Shown one piece after another: positions 1 through 11,061 of a stretch of DNA of 64,000 nucleotides. A program made the translations under genes and the position numbers. The notes below the pieces were generated by a model that worked only from the letters and a program-made list of their open reading frames with translations, searched no databases and was not told where the DNA came from. The stretch spans positions 13,641,453 through 13,705,452 of the forward strand of contig NC_064044.1 of the NCBI RefSeq assembly GCF_932526225.1, read 5' to 3'. The stretch comes from Nematostella vectensis (taxonomy: Eukaryota > Cnidaria > Anthozoa > Actiniaria > Edwardsiidae). Positions within the stretch are counted from its first letter, which is position 1. Every line of letters begins with the position of its first letter.

Positions 1-1992
1 TGCCAGGCGAGGCAGAGCAATTTCAGTTCAACAAAGGAGAGAAATCCAAGATGGCGGCCGTCAACAATATATTTGGTCGAAAGAGGTCAACAGAAGAATT
101 TTAAAACCGTTTACAAATGCTGTTGGGCTGGCAAATAGAGGACAGAGGAGGGAGAAATCTGCTCTTGAGTATTTTGAATTATTTTTTGACCAAGAGGTTT
201 GGGATTGCCTCGTCACTATGACCAACCTGAATGCAGAGAGGAAGGGAGCCAAGGGTACTAGTGGTGGACAATGGAAACCAATAACACAGGATGAAATGAA
301 GGCCTTTTTTGGCTTGAACATTGCTATGGGAATTGTTAAACTTCCTGAGGCAAAAATGTATTGGCAGAAGAAAATATGGCTCTTGACTGTTCCCTCATTC
401 AGTCAAGTCATGTCTCGTAACAGATTCTTTCAGATTCTACAGTACATTCATGTCTCAGATGACTCCAACATTGTGCCTTCTGGGCAACCTGGTTATGATA
501 AATTGCATAAAATCAAGCCACTTTTGAATCTTCTTTTCCCTAAATTTGAAAATGCCTACAATCTGCACAAAAACATTTCAATTGATGAGTGCATGATTCC
601 ATGGAGAGGACGTTTATCATTTCGCCAGTTTATTGCGAACAAACCTGTCCGGTTTGGTATCAAGGTTTGGGTGCTAGCCGATTCTGAATCAAAGTATGTC
701 TACCGACAGCAACTGTACATTGGAAAGAATCCTGGGGAAAGAGCTGAGGTTGGACTGGCAGCAAGGGTTGTAAAAGAGCTGTGTTCAGGCCTTGAAGGTA
801 TGGGACATCACCTCTATACTGACAACTATTATACCAGTGTTGAACTCTATCAGTTCTTGTTTGACAACCAAATATATGCATGTGGAACAATAAAGGGAAA
901 CAGAAAAAACTTTGCAAAGGAGGTTCTATTTGAGAATACAAGAGGACTTGCTAGGGGTAGTAGTAAGTGGCTTATGTGTGGACCTCTTCTGGCAGTGGGG
1001 TGGCTTGACAACAAGGCTGTATATTTTTTATCTACAATTCACCCCCCTGAGTTTCCAGTTCGTGCTCCAGTCCATGCAAGAAATGTCAAAAGAAGAGGTG
1101 CAGGTGAAGGAGGACAAAGTGGCGATATTCCTTGCCCACCCCTTCTCAAAGATTATAATGCCTATATGGGGGGTGTGGACCAGTCTGACCAGATGCTTAG
1201 GTACTATACATGTATCAGAAAGACGGTGAAATGGTACCGTCGTGTACTGTTTCATGAAGTAGAGGTGGCAATCCACAATGCTTTTGTGTTAGAGTGTGAG
1301 GATAGAGAGGGTACACCTAGACCAATCAGAACCTCTCTGGAGTTCAGAGAAGAGCTTGCTGAGAACTTGATTGGCAACATGCGGGTTGCCCATAATGCTG
1401 CCCAGAGACCCCCCAGAAATGAGGAGCTAAGACTGACTGATGTTGGTTTGCATTTGCCTGAAATGCGTCAGGATAAGGGTAACTGTGCTGTTTGTAGTAA
1501 GAAAATAAGAAAAACCCACTCTGACAGGTATAAGGATGTGCCATTGGCCAGAAGACCCAAGGTTCCCTACGTGCCACGCCCTAGCATCTATTGCAATGTG
1601 TGTAATGTCTTCCTCTGCTTGCAGAAAGATCAAAACTGTTGGAAAGATTTCCATACAAAAGTGGAGTACTGGCGATAGACTATGTTTTTAGGTGTTTTTG
1701 CATTGACATTTTCTAGTTTTTATGAAATTATATGTTATGTGTCTAAAGATAAAATATTGATTTTTAGTATGATATTTTTTGATAAATTCTTATTTTGTAA
1801 ATTCAATTTCCATCAAACCAATGTACTGAGTACTGAAATATCTAATTTAAAGTAAAGAACAACATTTAAGCTTTAATTTCATATATAACATAAAGTACAT
1901 TTCAAAGTCTGGGTTGTCCCAATAAATATTCTTTCGTTATCACACATTTGCTCTTGTTTTGGGCCTCAGGAGCCTGGGTATGAAAGGGTTAA
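1..1992 (+). mobile_element. piggyBac element, right part with TTAA junction
   Basis: The transposase ORF is followed by about 310 bp of AT-rich non-coding DNA. This ends in GGGTATGAAAGGG directly abutting TTAA (1989-1992). Read inward, the terminus is CCCTTTCATACCCAGG, the expected CCC-start of a piggyBac terminal repeat next to its TTAA target. The left end is outside the window, so the terminal repeat pairing cannot be verified. Confidence 0.7.
2..1678 (+). CDS. piggyBac-family transposase, 5' partial at window edge
   Basis: DDE transposase that cuts and pastes DNA at TTAA sites. The first in-frame ATG is at 218 (486 aa to the stop), but the frame stays open to base 2. The upstream part encodes the typical piggyBac N-terminal motif (ALEYFELFFDQEVW at about 161-202), so the true start lies upstream of 218 and probably outside the window. 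Numbered from Met218, the probable catalytic aspartates are D123 (SIDECMIPWRGRLSF), D202 (LYTDNYYTSVELY) and D321 (YMGGVDQSDQM). A C-terminal Cys-rich zinc-binding domain follows (CAVC ... CNVCNVFLC, about residues 421-475). There is no stop or frameshift, unlike the three other piggyBac relics in the window, so it may be a young copy. It could also be a domesticated PGBD gene, but the adjacent TTAA terminus argues for a transposon. Confidence 0.9.
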   Translation, partial: ARRGRAISVQQRREIQDGGRQQYIWSKEVNRRILKPFTNAVGLANRGQRREKSALEYFELFFDQEVWDCLVTMTNLNAERKGAKGTSGGQWKPITQDEMKAFFGLNIAMGIVKLPEAKMYWQKKIWLLTVPSFSQVMSRNRFFQILQYIHVSDDSNIVPSGQPGYDKLHKIKPLLNLLFPKFENAYNLHKNISIDECMIPWRGRLSFRQFIANKPVRFGIKVWVLADSESKYVYRQQLYIGKNPGERAEVGLAARVVKELCSGLEGMGHHLYTDNYYTSVELYQFLFDNQIYACGTIKGNRKNFAKEVLFENTRGLARGSSKWLMCGPLLAVGWLDNKAVYFLSTIHPPEFPVRAPVHARNVKRRGAGEGGQSGDIPCPPLLKDYNAYMGGVDQSDQMLRYYTCIRKTVKWYRRVLFHEVEVAIHNAFVLECEDREGTPRPIRTSLEFREELAENLIGNMRVAHNAAQRPPRNEELRLTDVGLHLPEMRQDKGNCAVCSKKIRKTHSDRYKDVPLARRPKVPYVPRPSIYCNVCNVFLCLQKDQNCWKDFHTKVEYWR

Positions 1993-2028
1993 GTAGTTAT
2001 TTAATACTCTTCCTACTGATATCCCTTT

Positions 2029-2096
2029 TTGTACCGGTTTTGTACCGGTTTTGTACCGGTTTGTACCGATTTGTACCGGTTGTATAAATAAAATCC
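2029..2096 (+). repeat. Five phased GTACCGG repeats followed by a TATA-like box
   Basis: GTACCGG(T/A) occurs at 2031, 2042, 2053, 2063 (as GTACCGA) and 2073, spaced 10-11 bp. TATAAATAAAA follows immediately at about 2083. Spacing near one helical turn next to a TATA-like sequence could be a promoter or a transposon terminus, or chance slippage. It lies just outside the piggyBac right end. Confidence 0.4.
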
Positions 2097-2266
2097 CGTC
2101 AGCGGACCCTCCATTTTTCAATCGCTACCATGAGGTAGAAGATAAAGGTCAGGATCCTAAGTTATGTTAAATTATTGTTGGTTTCCATGTGAAAGGTCTT
2201 ATGGCGATGGATTATTAAACAATGAGCCGGCAGTAAACAGGGATTAAGACAAAAGGAGGAGAAAAG

Positions 2267-3018
2267 ATGGCGACAGAATGTTTAGAATGGGAGGCGAGAG
2301 AGCTTAATATTAGCATAATACACCAAGGGAATGACATGAAAAAGAGCATTGGACCAGACGATAACAGGTTGACCTTCCAGTCTTTTGGTAAATTTCCTAT
2401 TTTTACATTTTTTCTATTTCTCACACTCTTTTTTGTTTTATTTTCTGATTTTCTTCAGGGTGCCAGTGACACGGACATCCATGTCATCTTAATCACAGCC
2501 AGTGGAAGGAACTGAAAAATGGTACTTACCCCTTCCTGGATTCTATTATATATCGAAAGTTTGCAGAAGAACACGATCATGCCAAGAATACAATTTGATT
2601 TTGTCCCGATCGTCCTTTTCCGCATAATTGGTCTGCCTTTATGACCTGTTAGGACGTTTTGGCCCAGTTTTTGACCTGATTGGCTATTTTCAAGAGCAAT
2701 AACATTGGATAAACTAGAAAACATCAATCACTTACAATGAAGCCTTGGAACAGTACACATCTCAAGACACAGGACTTCAAGGGAATAATGTTGTATAAGC
2801 GAACGTGTAGGAATTACTCTGCCGAAGGTTGCTCAGCAGACAATCTCGTCAGTTTAGCAAATCACCTTGCTAAAGTTCATGGCTTGAAACGCGGAGATAT
2901 CTTCAAAAAATGCAGCCCAAAGTTAAATATATCATATACGAATATAACCGAGAAAGCTCGGAAACAGCGCCGAGGAGCCGCAATGATACTACCGTATACT
3001 AGGTATAAACATACTTGA
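2267..3018 (+). other. Unrecognised short ORFs (possible exons of a transposon-like gene)
   Basis: An ORF begins at 2267 (MATECLEWEARELNIS) after a Kozak-like AAGATGG. It reaches a possible donor (TTTTGGTAAAT, about 2390), and a pyrimidine-rich tract ending in CAG lies near 2458. A second ORF, 2737-3018 (93 aa), has the spacing C-x7-C-x10-H-x4-H (CSADNLVSLANHLAKVHGL), resembling a degenerate C2H2 finger. I do not recognise either product, and they may be noise or remnants upstream of the MULE relic. Confidence 0.25.
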
Positions 3019-3390
3019 ACGAGAGAAGCCTAAAGGCATTAATAAAGAGAGCAAGCCTTGTAGATTCAGAACATGTTATTGGTTGCGAATTCAAGAACAA
3101 AAGCGCAAATGTGCAGCATTGTTTTATTCCAACAGGGTATATGAAACATTGCGTGGCTGGTGGAGCATTTTTTTTTATTATTTAACCGATAGTATGTGAT
3201 GCCATAATTTAAATTCTAGTTACACGTATATGGGTCACGTATCAGGAGTATGAGTTGTGGAGAAACAACAACAACAACAAATGTTAGGCCAACTTCAAAG
3301 GCTCGTGCCCTGCCACGGAGTCAGAAGGCGGGCGCCAAGCATGTTTGAGCGGTCTAAGGACAATAACATGCTCCGCTACGCAGCCCGTTA

Positions 3391-4330
3391 CACACTCCGT
3401 TTACACGGAAGTGAAGGAAACGTATGATGCAGATGAAATTATAGTATAGAAGGGGTGCATTGGTCATGTCCAGAAACGAGTTGGCACAGCTCTGCGTAAG
3501 ATGAAGGAGAATCGAGGGTTTGGCGGAAAAGGAAAGTTGACAAATGGTCTAATTGATAAGCTACAAATTTACTATGGCATAGCAATCAGAGCCAATGTGG
3601 GAAACCTGAAGGACATGAACAAAGCGGTTTGTTTCATTGTTTTTCTAGCAAGGATCGCAAGCTTCACCAAGACTGCCTCACAGGGGCTTCAAGCTGGTGC
3701 CGCTACAATAGAAACATAGCCCAATTTCTTAAGTACAAACATGGTGTTGGGGTACACAACAACATTATCAAAAAGGTAAAGGCTGTGTACCAGAGGGTAG
3801 TGATGAACTGCTCAGCAAATGTCTCCATGACAAGACTCAAAACCAGAACGAGTCTGTTAATGCCATGAGAGCGGGTCACAAAGGAAGTCTTTGTTAGCAA
3901 AAAATGATCGAAGAGAGGGACCAAAAAGAGAAAAGAGGACAAAACACAACAGAAGGAGGGTCAAACAAATAGTGCAGGGGCATTTTGAAGACAACCTAAT
4001 ATATATTGTGTTATGTAACTATGTACTCTGAGCTTTAAACCACATTTTATCAAAAACAGGATTATAACCATGGCCATGCATGCTACCAGAGGCGTGACCT
4101 CGAACTTCTTGGAACGTGTTTGCAAGTTAATGAGAATGAGTCCTTTAATGGCATGATATGGCAGCGAGTGCTCACAAATATAGGAGGTAAATATAGGAAG
4201 AGATATCATCCTTTTTGGATAAAATGATGCTTTTTGTCATTTCAACAATAGTGCAAAGACTGTAGTAGACCTTTATACATGTTAGAGCGGATTAACATGG
4301 GTGTTACCAGTGGTGCTAAAACTGATATCT
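3391..4330 (+). pseudogene. Mutator-like (MULE) transposase relic, copy 1
   Basis: Conceptual translation across frameshifts follows the Mutator-like transposase domain family common in cnidarians and arthropods. The order is GCIGHVQKRVGTALRKMKE (about 3448-3505), GKGKLTNGLIDKLQIYYGIA (about 3525-3585), FHCFSSKDRKLHQDCL then SSWCRYNR, and KCLHDKTQNQNES (about 3815-3860). After a stop, ENESFNGMIWQRV (about 4130-4170) and HFNNSAKTVVDLY (about 4238-4277) follow. The QNES/ENES block appears twice, so the relic is rearranged as well as frameshifted. At least three frame changes and several stops make it non-coding. The closest relative here is copy 2 at 9,419-10,685. Confidence 0.75.
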
Positions 4331-7059
4331 AACAACTTTCAAGAGATTTTACAAAAAAATCGTTGGCTCGGCTGTTTCGGATTTTGTGCCATATCATATG
4401 ACATTTTTGTCTGTGGAGTGCTTTGTCCATAGACAGGTCACTAGTTTCCAAAAGTATAAGAAATGCTTGCCATAAAAATGGCAAATGGCGAATAGCAAAT
4501 GGTAGTTTTGTGATTTGTAAACAAATGGTTATAGTATTCAACTACGACGATAGCCTGATGGATACTGTTGTTGATACTGTTTTAGGGTCTTAGGCCGACA
4601 TGGTTTAGCCATGTGTCATTTACGAGAATTCTCAAGACAAAACCCAGGCTGAAGACAACTTCGAACTCGGATATTTGAAGGAATGACCCTGTCTTATTTT
4701 CAACCCTACTCAGAAAAAAAAAACACATTCTAAAAGCTTACAGACTAACTATAAAATTAAAAAGTCGCATTTACAAACGAGGGGGGAAAACGAACCTGAA
4801 ACAGGCCAAGTAGAGAGAGTAAAACAAGGACTTCCCACCATGATCTCACCTGAGCGACAAGTCCTCAAAGACTGTGTGTAGCAGGATCACTGTGAAAGGG
4901 TACTTTATAAGGTAATATTTTTTGGATAATATTTTCGCGTTTTCCGACCTCTGGTATTTGTTTTTACTTGAGCTGAACGGCAGTATATGGTAAAAAAAAA
5001 ATCGGAAATGTGACATCTTGAAAGTAAATAAATTAACTGGTTTCCATGTGTTAGGCTAACTTGGTGGTATCCACTCGGCGGCATGTTTGATTGGTGTTAT
5101 TTTTTACTCTGGATCGTATGGGCCAATGTAAGCAGCTTATTGTAAATTCTTATTTTTAGCAATCGAACATTGAATTTTGCACTGTTCATAATGGGTTGAG
5201 CAGTCTCGCTATTTCTCTTGATCTGAAGGTTTTATTACTTCGACTAATCTAGAAAGGGTCATGAACAGTTCTCTTTCATCTTTGTTATGTTATTAGGCCA
5301 CTAATAAGCCTAGGCTCTGTCATGTCGAACAGATCGGTTGAAAGTCTGCCATTTTTCTGTAGACCATTTGTCTGACCTTTCAAGATGTAAGGTATAAGCA
5401 AGCTTAGCCTGTGCAGCAAGCTGTCTGATTAGAAGTTCGATGAGCGACATTTTGACGGCACGAAAAAATGGGGCAAGGTGAAAAAACAAGGGGGAGAAGG
5501 ACGAGAAGAATGCAAATACAGGAAATTCTTTTAAGTTTGAAATCGGGAAAGGCTTGTGCTTTATCCAGGATCCCAGTATCATTGCTCAAGGTAGTGTATC
5601 TTGTTATTTCTAGGAGATGTTATACAATGATTTCTTTGCCACCTAACCTGAAGCCAATGCTAAAGCATTTCTTCAAGGTCCACCTGTGGCAGGGTATTTG
5701 TCCAAGGCGCCAACCAATCTGTAACTTTACGGGCATTACAAGGAAGGAGGGAGATACTGTCAACAGGACCCTTCTACCATTCATCAAGGAGGTATGGCCT
5801 TATGGCCACATGTCCATAATGATAATGATCTCACACACAAGAGTGAATAGATGTGGTACATATACGCAAAGAAAATTCAACAACTTCACAACATCTTTAG
5901 CTCACACGCTTGGAACAATATAGAAACTGATAAATGATTTTAGAACACTCTAGAATCGGGTAACGTCTACGTGAAAATAATTATAAAGTCTGTTTCGTTG
6001 GATTGTAGTCATTCTATTCCACGACAACATGGTGTCAAAGAGGCTCAAAACACTTGAGAGAACACTTTCTCACTCATTCGGGAGGGAAAGTGGACGGTCA
6101 AGGTTTGGTCCGCGATGTTGGCACCCTTGTAACGGAAAAAGCACAAGCAGCGTATGGATGCGGAAAAAGCCTTTAGATATGACAAGATGGGCAAGCTATC
6201 TTGAAGCGATACAACATTAAAAAAGAAACCTACCACCAGCAAGAAAGCTTTACCGAGCTAGAAGTTAGGCTGTGCGACCACACACACTGTGTCTCCATAT
6301 GAATGGAGACACATTACGATGCCAAGAATAGATCTGAAATACAGGCGTGAGCCTCTATGGCATGCCAGCCAGTGCCAAACATAGCTCAGTTGCGAGCTGA
6401 AAAACAAGATAACGAAGAAACAGCTGCAGAAGAACTATGTATGGACAAATGTGATGTTACTTTTAAAACTTTTAGAATGTGCACAAAGTATACAAACTTA
6501 AACAAAAGGTGCTTTTCAATTACCCTGAGAACTGTAACTCATATATTCTACGCTGCTCTTCAATTGACTTCTTTAAGTTTGCCAGCAAACTTTTTTTATT
6601 TTGTGTGAGCACAGGAAGAAAAACACAGGATGCACAAAAAGAGCGTTAGAGCAAGACCAAAGAATAGCTTTAAAGAATCTTAAGTAATAGGCCATTCCTC
6701 AACAAATTACATTTTCATTTATCGTCTAATTGCAAAAACTGAAATGACGCCAGATCTCTGACGGTAGAGGAAAGGGAAACAGGAAAGGGGAAAGCAGTTA
6801 TGAGCTCAGACAAGACCAAAAAAAAAACAAGCTGGCGCTTTAAAGAAAAACCTTGGAGTCTTCCAGAAGCAACTAGATGGGAGGTATGAAGGGACACAGA
6901 ACACCATTCAGAGGCGTATGCTCGCTTCATGTTTTTGCTGCCTACGTTCAATTTCCAAAATTTTCAGTGTTTTAGATACGGACGGCTCCACGCAGTTTAC
7001 AATCACGAGTTTGAGTTAGTGTGTAAGCATTGTCACTGAAAATGGTACCACGGGCCAGT
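4331..7059. other. No recognisable gene
   Basis: AT-rich DNA with only short ORFs: 151 aa at 5468-5923 (+), 90 aa at 5310-5582 (-) and 83 aa at 6357-6608 (+). None has a domain, splice context or composition I can support. Probably decayed transposon and intergenic DNA. Confidence 0.5.
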
Positions 7060-7265
7060 GTCCCCAGCGGTTCTTTTACGTCCCCCAATACAGGTTAATG
7101 TGATGAGAGACGGGACATCCGGCTTAACGTCCTTATCTAAGAAAACAAGAAATACACAGTCCCTAATGTAGAGAGCCAGGTTTATTACACCTCTGATCTG
7201 ACCTGGGCTCGAGCCCCGGCCTTCTTGCTTGAGAAGCGGAGCTCGTACCACTGAGCTATAGCGCC
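7060..7265 (-). mobile_element. tRNA-derived SINE
   Basis: Read on the minus strand from 7265, the sequence starts GGCGCTATAGCTCAGTGG. It has an RNA polymerase III A box (TAGCTCAGTGG, 7248-7258) and a near-consensus B box (GGCTCGAGCCC, 7205-7215) at tRNA-like spacing. No 3' acceptor strand complements GGCGCTA, so it is not a functional tRNA. The body continues with GGGGACGTAAAAGAACC, a phrase typical of invertebrate SINE bodies. The 3' end is not sharply defined. Confidence 0.65.
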
Positions 7266-7609
7266 ATTCTGCTTTGCTTTACTTCAAAGTAGGCACAAAC
7301 AAGGCAAAAATATTTCAATGTTTGGTTCCTTACAATCTTTTTTTTAACAGTATTATTGTAATCTTTGCTACTTGTAACTCATTTCTTATATCTACTTGTA
7401 TAATCATAATTTAATTTTTTTTTCCTCCAAAGAACCGATTGAACATTCAACTCCAGTGAAAGGAACTTGCATGAGGAAGCATGAAAAATCGCTTAGTAGA
7501 AGTAGAAGTAGAAAATATGAAATGAATTTGTCTAAATTAACAAGATATTGAAATTTTCTCCCCTTTATAACCGGTAAGCAGGCTACCCTTCCAGACCGGT
7601 AAATGTTTG

Positions 7610-7665
7610 CATCGCATAGTGTTCCACCAAAGCATAGTGTTCCACCAAAAGCATAGTGTTCCAAG
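7610..7665 (+). repeat. 18-19 bp tandem repeat, 3 copies
   Basis: Three consecutive copies of GCATAGTGTTCCACCAAA, the last truncated. They sit between the SINE and a piggyBac relic. Confidence 0.7.
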
Positions 7666-7679
7666 CAAAAACACCCAAT

Positions 7680-8580
7680 GGCTGTTTAGCACTTTCTATG
7701 ATAGAAATGCCATCAATCAATCAATCAAAACTTCACACAACTTCTTTTAAAACTTGCGAATATTTGAACAACATTAAATGATATAAATCAGTTTTCTACA
7801 CTGTTTTGAACACCTTTTCGTTTAAATGGTGTCTTTAGTGAGTATGATGAAAGAGTTTGGAAATTCTGAAAGCAATAACATTTGTAGTTCAAGCGCGGAC
7901 GACAGAGCATGCTGAAGACGAGATTTGATCAAACTCATTGGAGCAAAATATAGCCAGTGACATCTTTGCGATCGAGCAACTGCACTAACACGGCGCAGGC
8001 CAGTGTTCAATCTCTTCATGCAATTAATGCTAATGAAGCCATCAAAAAAGGGACCAAAGTGTTTCGTCTTTGAAACGCGAAAACACATTTTCCATCTACG
8101 CATGGGGACACATGGACTATTATTTCTTGAGCTGCAAAGTAACTTCGAAACACATATCCCCCCATGTCTGAAGAACATGAAGTATGTAAATCAAGGCGAA
8201 TCTGCCATTGTCTTTGGCGTAATAAAGCAGTGGACAAACCAGTTATTCTCGGTTTGCACAAAAGAAATACATTCATTTTGTCTCTGGGACAGGTGATTTT
8301 GGACGGCCTAGTTCAGGCGCACCTGCCCAGCTGCCCTAGTAAACAAAACCACACGGTCTAGTTTCTCACCAGGACTACCTGTCCTACTTTTGACCTCGGA
8401 GCTCTTGCTTACCCATTACTCATCACAGCTCTGGTGTCATTGCTTCTATTATTAATACTGAGAATATAATACTGTGTGGTCAACTATGTGAGAGGCAGTC
8501 GGGGACAAAACAGTCCCTGTAGAAGAAAAAGTGAAGGGCAATTCGTCCAGGTGGAAATCAACATGCCATTCATTGCCAAT
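7680..8580 (+). pseudogene. Decayed piggyBac relic
   Basis: Nucleotide-level homology to the relic at 12,390-13,700. The same order appears: an upstream AT-rich leader, a MKPSKKGPKCFVF block (about 8031-8075) matching piggyBac MKPTKKGIKVFV, an LFLELQSNFETH block, then the ENMKYVNQGESA stretch. A GTGGTCAACTATGTGAGAGGCAG stretch near 8475 matches 13,640 onwards. Internal deletions and frameshifts remove the catalytic motifs. Confidence 0.6.
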
Positions 8581-8719
8581 CATAAAGGATAGATGGTCCG
8601 ATGGACATTGCTTCTAAAAGGATAATGTTTGTGGCAACAAAGTCGAAAAAGCTCAGGGGAAAAACTAAAAGCAAGTTATTTTTACTAATGGTAAGTGTTA
8701 TTTGGCAGGTCGGTTAGCA

Positions 8720-8983
8720 ATGGACTTCATAAGAGAGAATCAGATTAACCACTGGCCCACACCAGCTGAATCTCTAGATCTAAAAACCATGGAAATGGTA
8801 TAGGATGAGTTAAAGTACCACCTGAGGAAACAAGTCAAGCCGAAAACCAAAGAACAACCCTTAAATAGCATCTCCCAGTGCTGGGAGAGCATCACCCCTG
8901 AAAGGTGCCAAAGCTATATGAGACACCTACAAAAAGTTCTGCCAGATGTTGTAGAGCGCAAGGGACGAGCACCTGGCCATTAG
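8720..8983 (+). pseudogene. Tc1/mariner transposase C-terminal relic
   Basis: One frame of 88 codons reads NHWPTPAESLDLKTMEMV, then TAG (8801-8803), then DELKYHLRKQVKPKTKEQ. It ends CQSYMRHLQKVLPDVVERKG before a stop at 8981. It matches the Tc1 C-terminus pattern WPAQSPDLNPIENLWDELK, with the conserved Trp of WDELK now an amber stop (TGG to TAG). The N-terminal half is missing. It abuts the 3' end of the piggyBac relic. Confidence 0.8.
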
Positions 8984-9418
8984 ATAATACATTATGATTT
9001 CGATTGTCTTAATGCGGTATGATACCCAAAAAACTACAAGTAAATTGAAAAAAAAAAATTACAGTTGTTTTAGCCTAGAAATTATCTCTGCTTTATTCGT
9101 GATTACATGTTTTTGGAAAAAAAAAACATTTTCATTCCACTTTTTACGATTTTCTAAAGGTCGTTCCCTGGTTGCCATGGGCAAAGCATTGTTTTGGCGT
9201 CCTTTTTCCAATAAAAACGGGCAATATAATGGGAAAAAAGTATTTCCATTGTATGGACTTCCTGTGTTAAGCTTTATAGAGGTAGACTAGGACCTAACCT
9301 CGTTTTGGAACACAGTATTCACACATTTTGCATGTATTTACAAGTTCCTCCAAGTTTCTCGATCGTTTTACATTTAAAATCTTCTAAAGTCTCTAAATAT
9401 CATCATAAGAAAACTATA
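8984..9418. other. No recognisable gene
   Basis: AT-rich spacer between the Tc1 relic and the second MULE relic, with short ORFs only. Confidence 0.5.
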
Positions 9419-10685
9419 ATGCCTAAACATCGAAGTGTTAGATGACCAAAGAGAAGATTCTCGGGCAACCAGCACACAAAATCGTCAGAAACGTCGACTA
9501 AAATAGCCAAGAAAGACGATGTCGACGAGACACGTGTTGATGTCAACATGTCTTCTAGGCGATCTGATTCGTCTAGAAAACTATCTATAGACGTCTCAAA
9601 GTTGTCTACATCTTCCGAAGAACAGTCAGGGGAACCTTTTATCACTGGATACAGGCTCATTGATATGGAAATACTAGGTGAGATATTTTATTCTCTTCGC
9701 TGCAGTGAGCGTGCCGATTTCAGCCTTACGTTGATGTAAAATCAACTTCAAAGGAAAGGCTGTGCTTCAAGTCTTAGGATATTGTGTATCTCGTGCTGGA
9801 AAACAGAGTTTTCACTTCGAAAAAGCAAACGAAGAGGTTCGAGCTAGTCGCCTATTCAGCCGCTCCATTGATAAACACAAGCTCAGATACTCTGAACTTT
9901 ATGCCGATGGTGATTCTAAGAGCCATGATTCTAAGAGCCAGTTGAGCATATGTATGAAGACGACGATGTAGTCGCAGAGAAAAAAGAATGCATTGGACAC
10001 GTTCAAGAGGATGGGAACACCACTGCGGAAATTGAAAAAAGCAGATGCGGGAATTGGAGGAAAGAGAAAATTGACTGATGCTGTGATAGACAAACTGCAA
10101 AACTATTATGGCATTGCCATACGATCAAATCTTGATGACCTGAAAGGAATGACGAAAGCTATTAACGCCACCCTATTTCACTGCGCATCTAATGACAAGG
10201 TAGTTCTTCATGACTATTGTCATGATGGACCAAATAGTTGGTGTGGATACAAGAGGAACAGTGCAAATAAGACCAAGACCTTCAAGCATGGCTCTGGCTT
10301 ACCTAAAGACATAATTGCCTTAACGAAGCCAATCTATCTCAGATTGAGTGATGATGAATTGCTGAAAAAGTGCCTACATGGCAAAACACAGAATCACAAC
10401 GAATCGTTTAATGCAATGATTTGGCGGCGTGTGCAAAAAGAAGTGTTTGTGGCTCAACCTGTCCTAGAATTTGGACTTTATGATGCAGTGGCACACTTCA
10501 ATCAAGGATCAGCAACTGTTGTAGATCTCTTCAGGCGATTGAAAATAGATGCTGGCAAGTATACTAATTCAGAATGCACTGCTTTAGACTCTGGACGTAT
10601 TTATGGTGCAGAGTACAAGGAGAGAGACATACGAAAGAAAAGAAGAGAGGCGCTCAGAGGTCAAAGGATCATTTTAGTGGATTGA
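9419..10685 (+). pseudogene. Mutator-like (MULE) transposase relic, copy 2, near full length
   Basis: It begins at ATG 9419 (MPKHRSV then a stop). The N-terminal motif GYRLIDMEILGEIFYSLRC (about 9640-9700) follows, then HKLRYSELYADGDSKS (about 9876-9920) and KKECIGHVQ. A frameshift near 10,010 leads into RMGTPLRKLKK. A 230-aa open stretch (9993-10685) includes GKRKLTDAVIDKLQNYYGIA, SWCGYKRNS, KCLHGKTQNHNESFNAMIW and VAHFNQGSATVVDLF. At least three frame breaks lie in the first 600 bp while the C-terminal half is open. Compared with copy 1 at 3.4-4.3 kb it is much better preserved, suggesting separate or later insertion. Confidence 0.8.
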
Positions 10686-10688
10686 TTT

Positions 10689-10767
10689 AGCTGCAGTTGT
10701 TGTAATTATAAGTTTTTGTAATTGGTCTGCTGCAGTTGTTGTAAGTATAAGTTATTGTAATTGGTCT
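10689..10767 (+). repeat. 39-bp tandem duplication
   Basis: Two near-identical copies of a unit starting GCTGCAGTTGTTGTAA and ending TTGTAATTGGTCT, immediately downstream of the MULE relic stop. Confidence 0.75.
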
Positions 10768-10859
10768 TTGCTTGCCTTTGCAAAACAAAGACAATGGAAT
10801 GTCAGCAGTAACTAAACATGACTGTTTTCTCCCGCTTTCAAACTCGCGAATCAAACAGA

Positions 10860-10970
10860 CCCCTATAAAAAGAATCCTCTATATCTAAGCTTAAATTTGC
10901 TATAAAGAACGTCACAATCGGTAATGTAGTCGATTAGTTTGAGCCGTATGCAAGCCAAGAGAACGAACAC
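10860..10970 (+). repeat. Dispersed repeat, inverted relative to a copy at 28.9-29.1 kb
   Basis: The reverse complement of 10,860-10,970 (TTGCATACGGCTCAAACTAA, AATCGAC, GACGTTCTTTATA, AGATATAGAGGATTC) aligns with 28,935-29,085 in intron 3 of NDUFV1. This is an interspersed repeat family of unknown type. Confidence 0.6.
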
Positions 10971-11061
10971 CGTACCGCATTATTTAAATGCATACATGCA
11001 TTGCCGTACGCTTGATATAAAACATACTTGTTTCATGTGGCTTTCGTATGAAAGTATTTTC

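Noticed and set aside
5468-5923. 151-aa plus-strand ORF
   Set aside because: No recognisable domain, low-complexity start, no splice context or homologous copy in the window.
7205-7265. Functional tRNA gene
   Set aside because: The A and B boxes fit, but no 3' acceptor strand pairs with GGCGCTA and the sequence continues into a SINE body.
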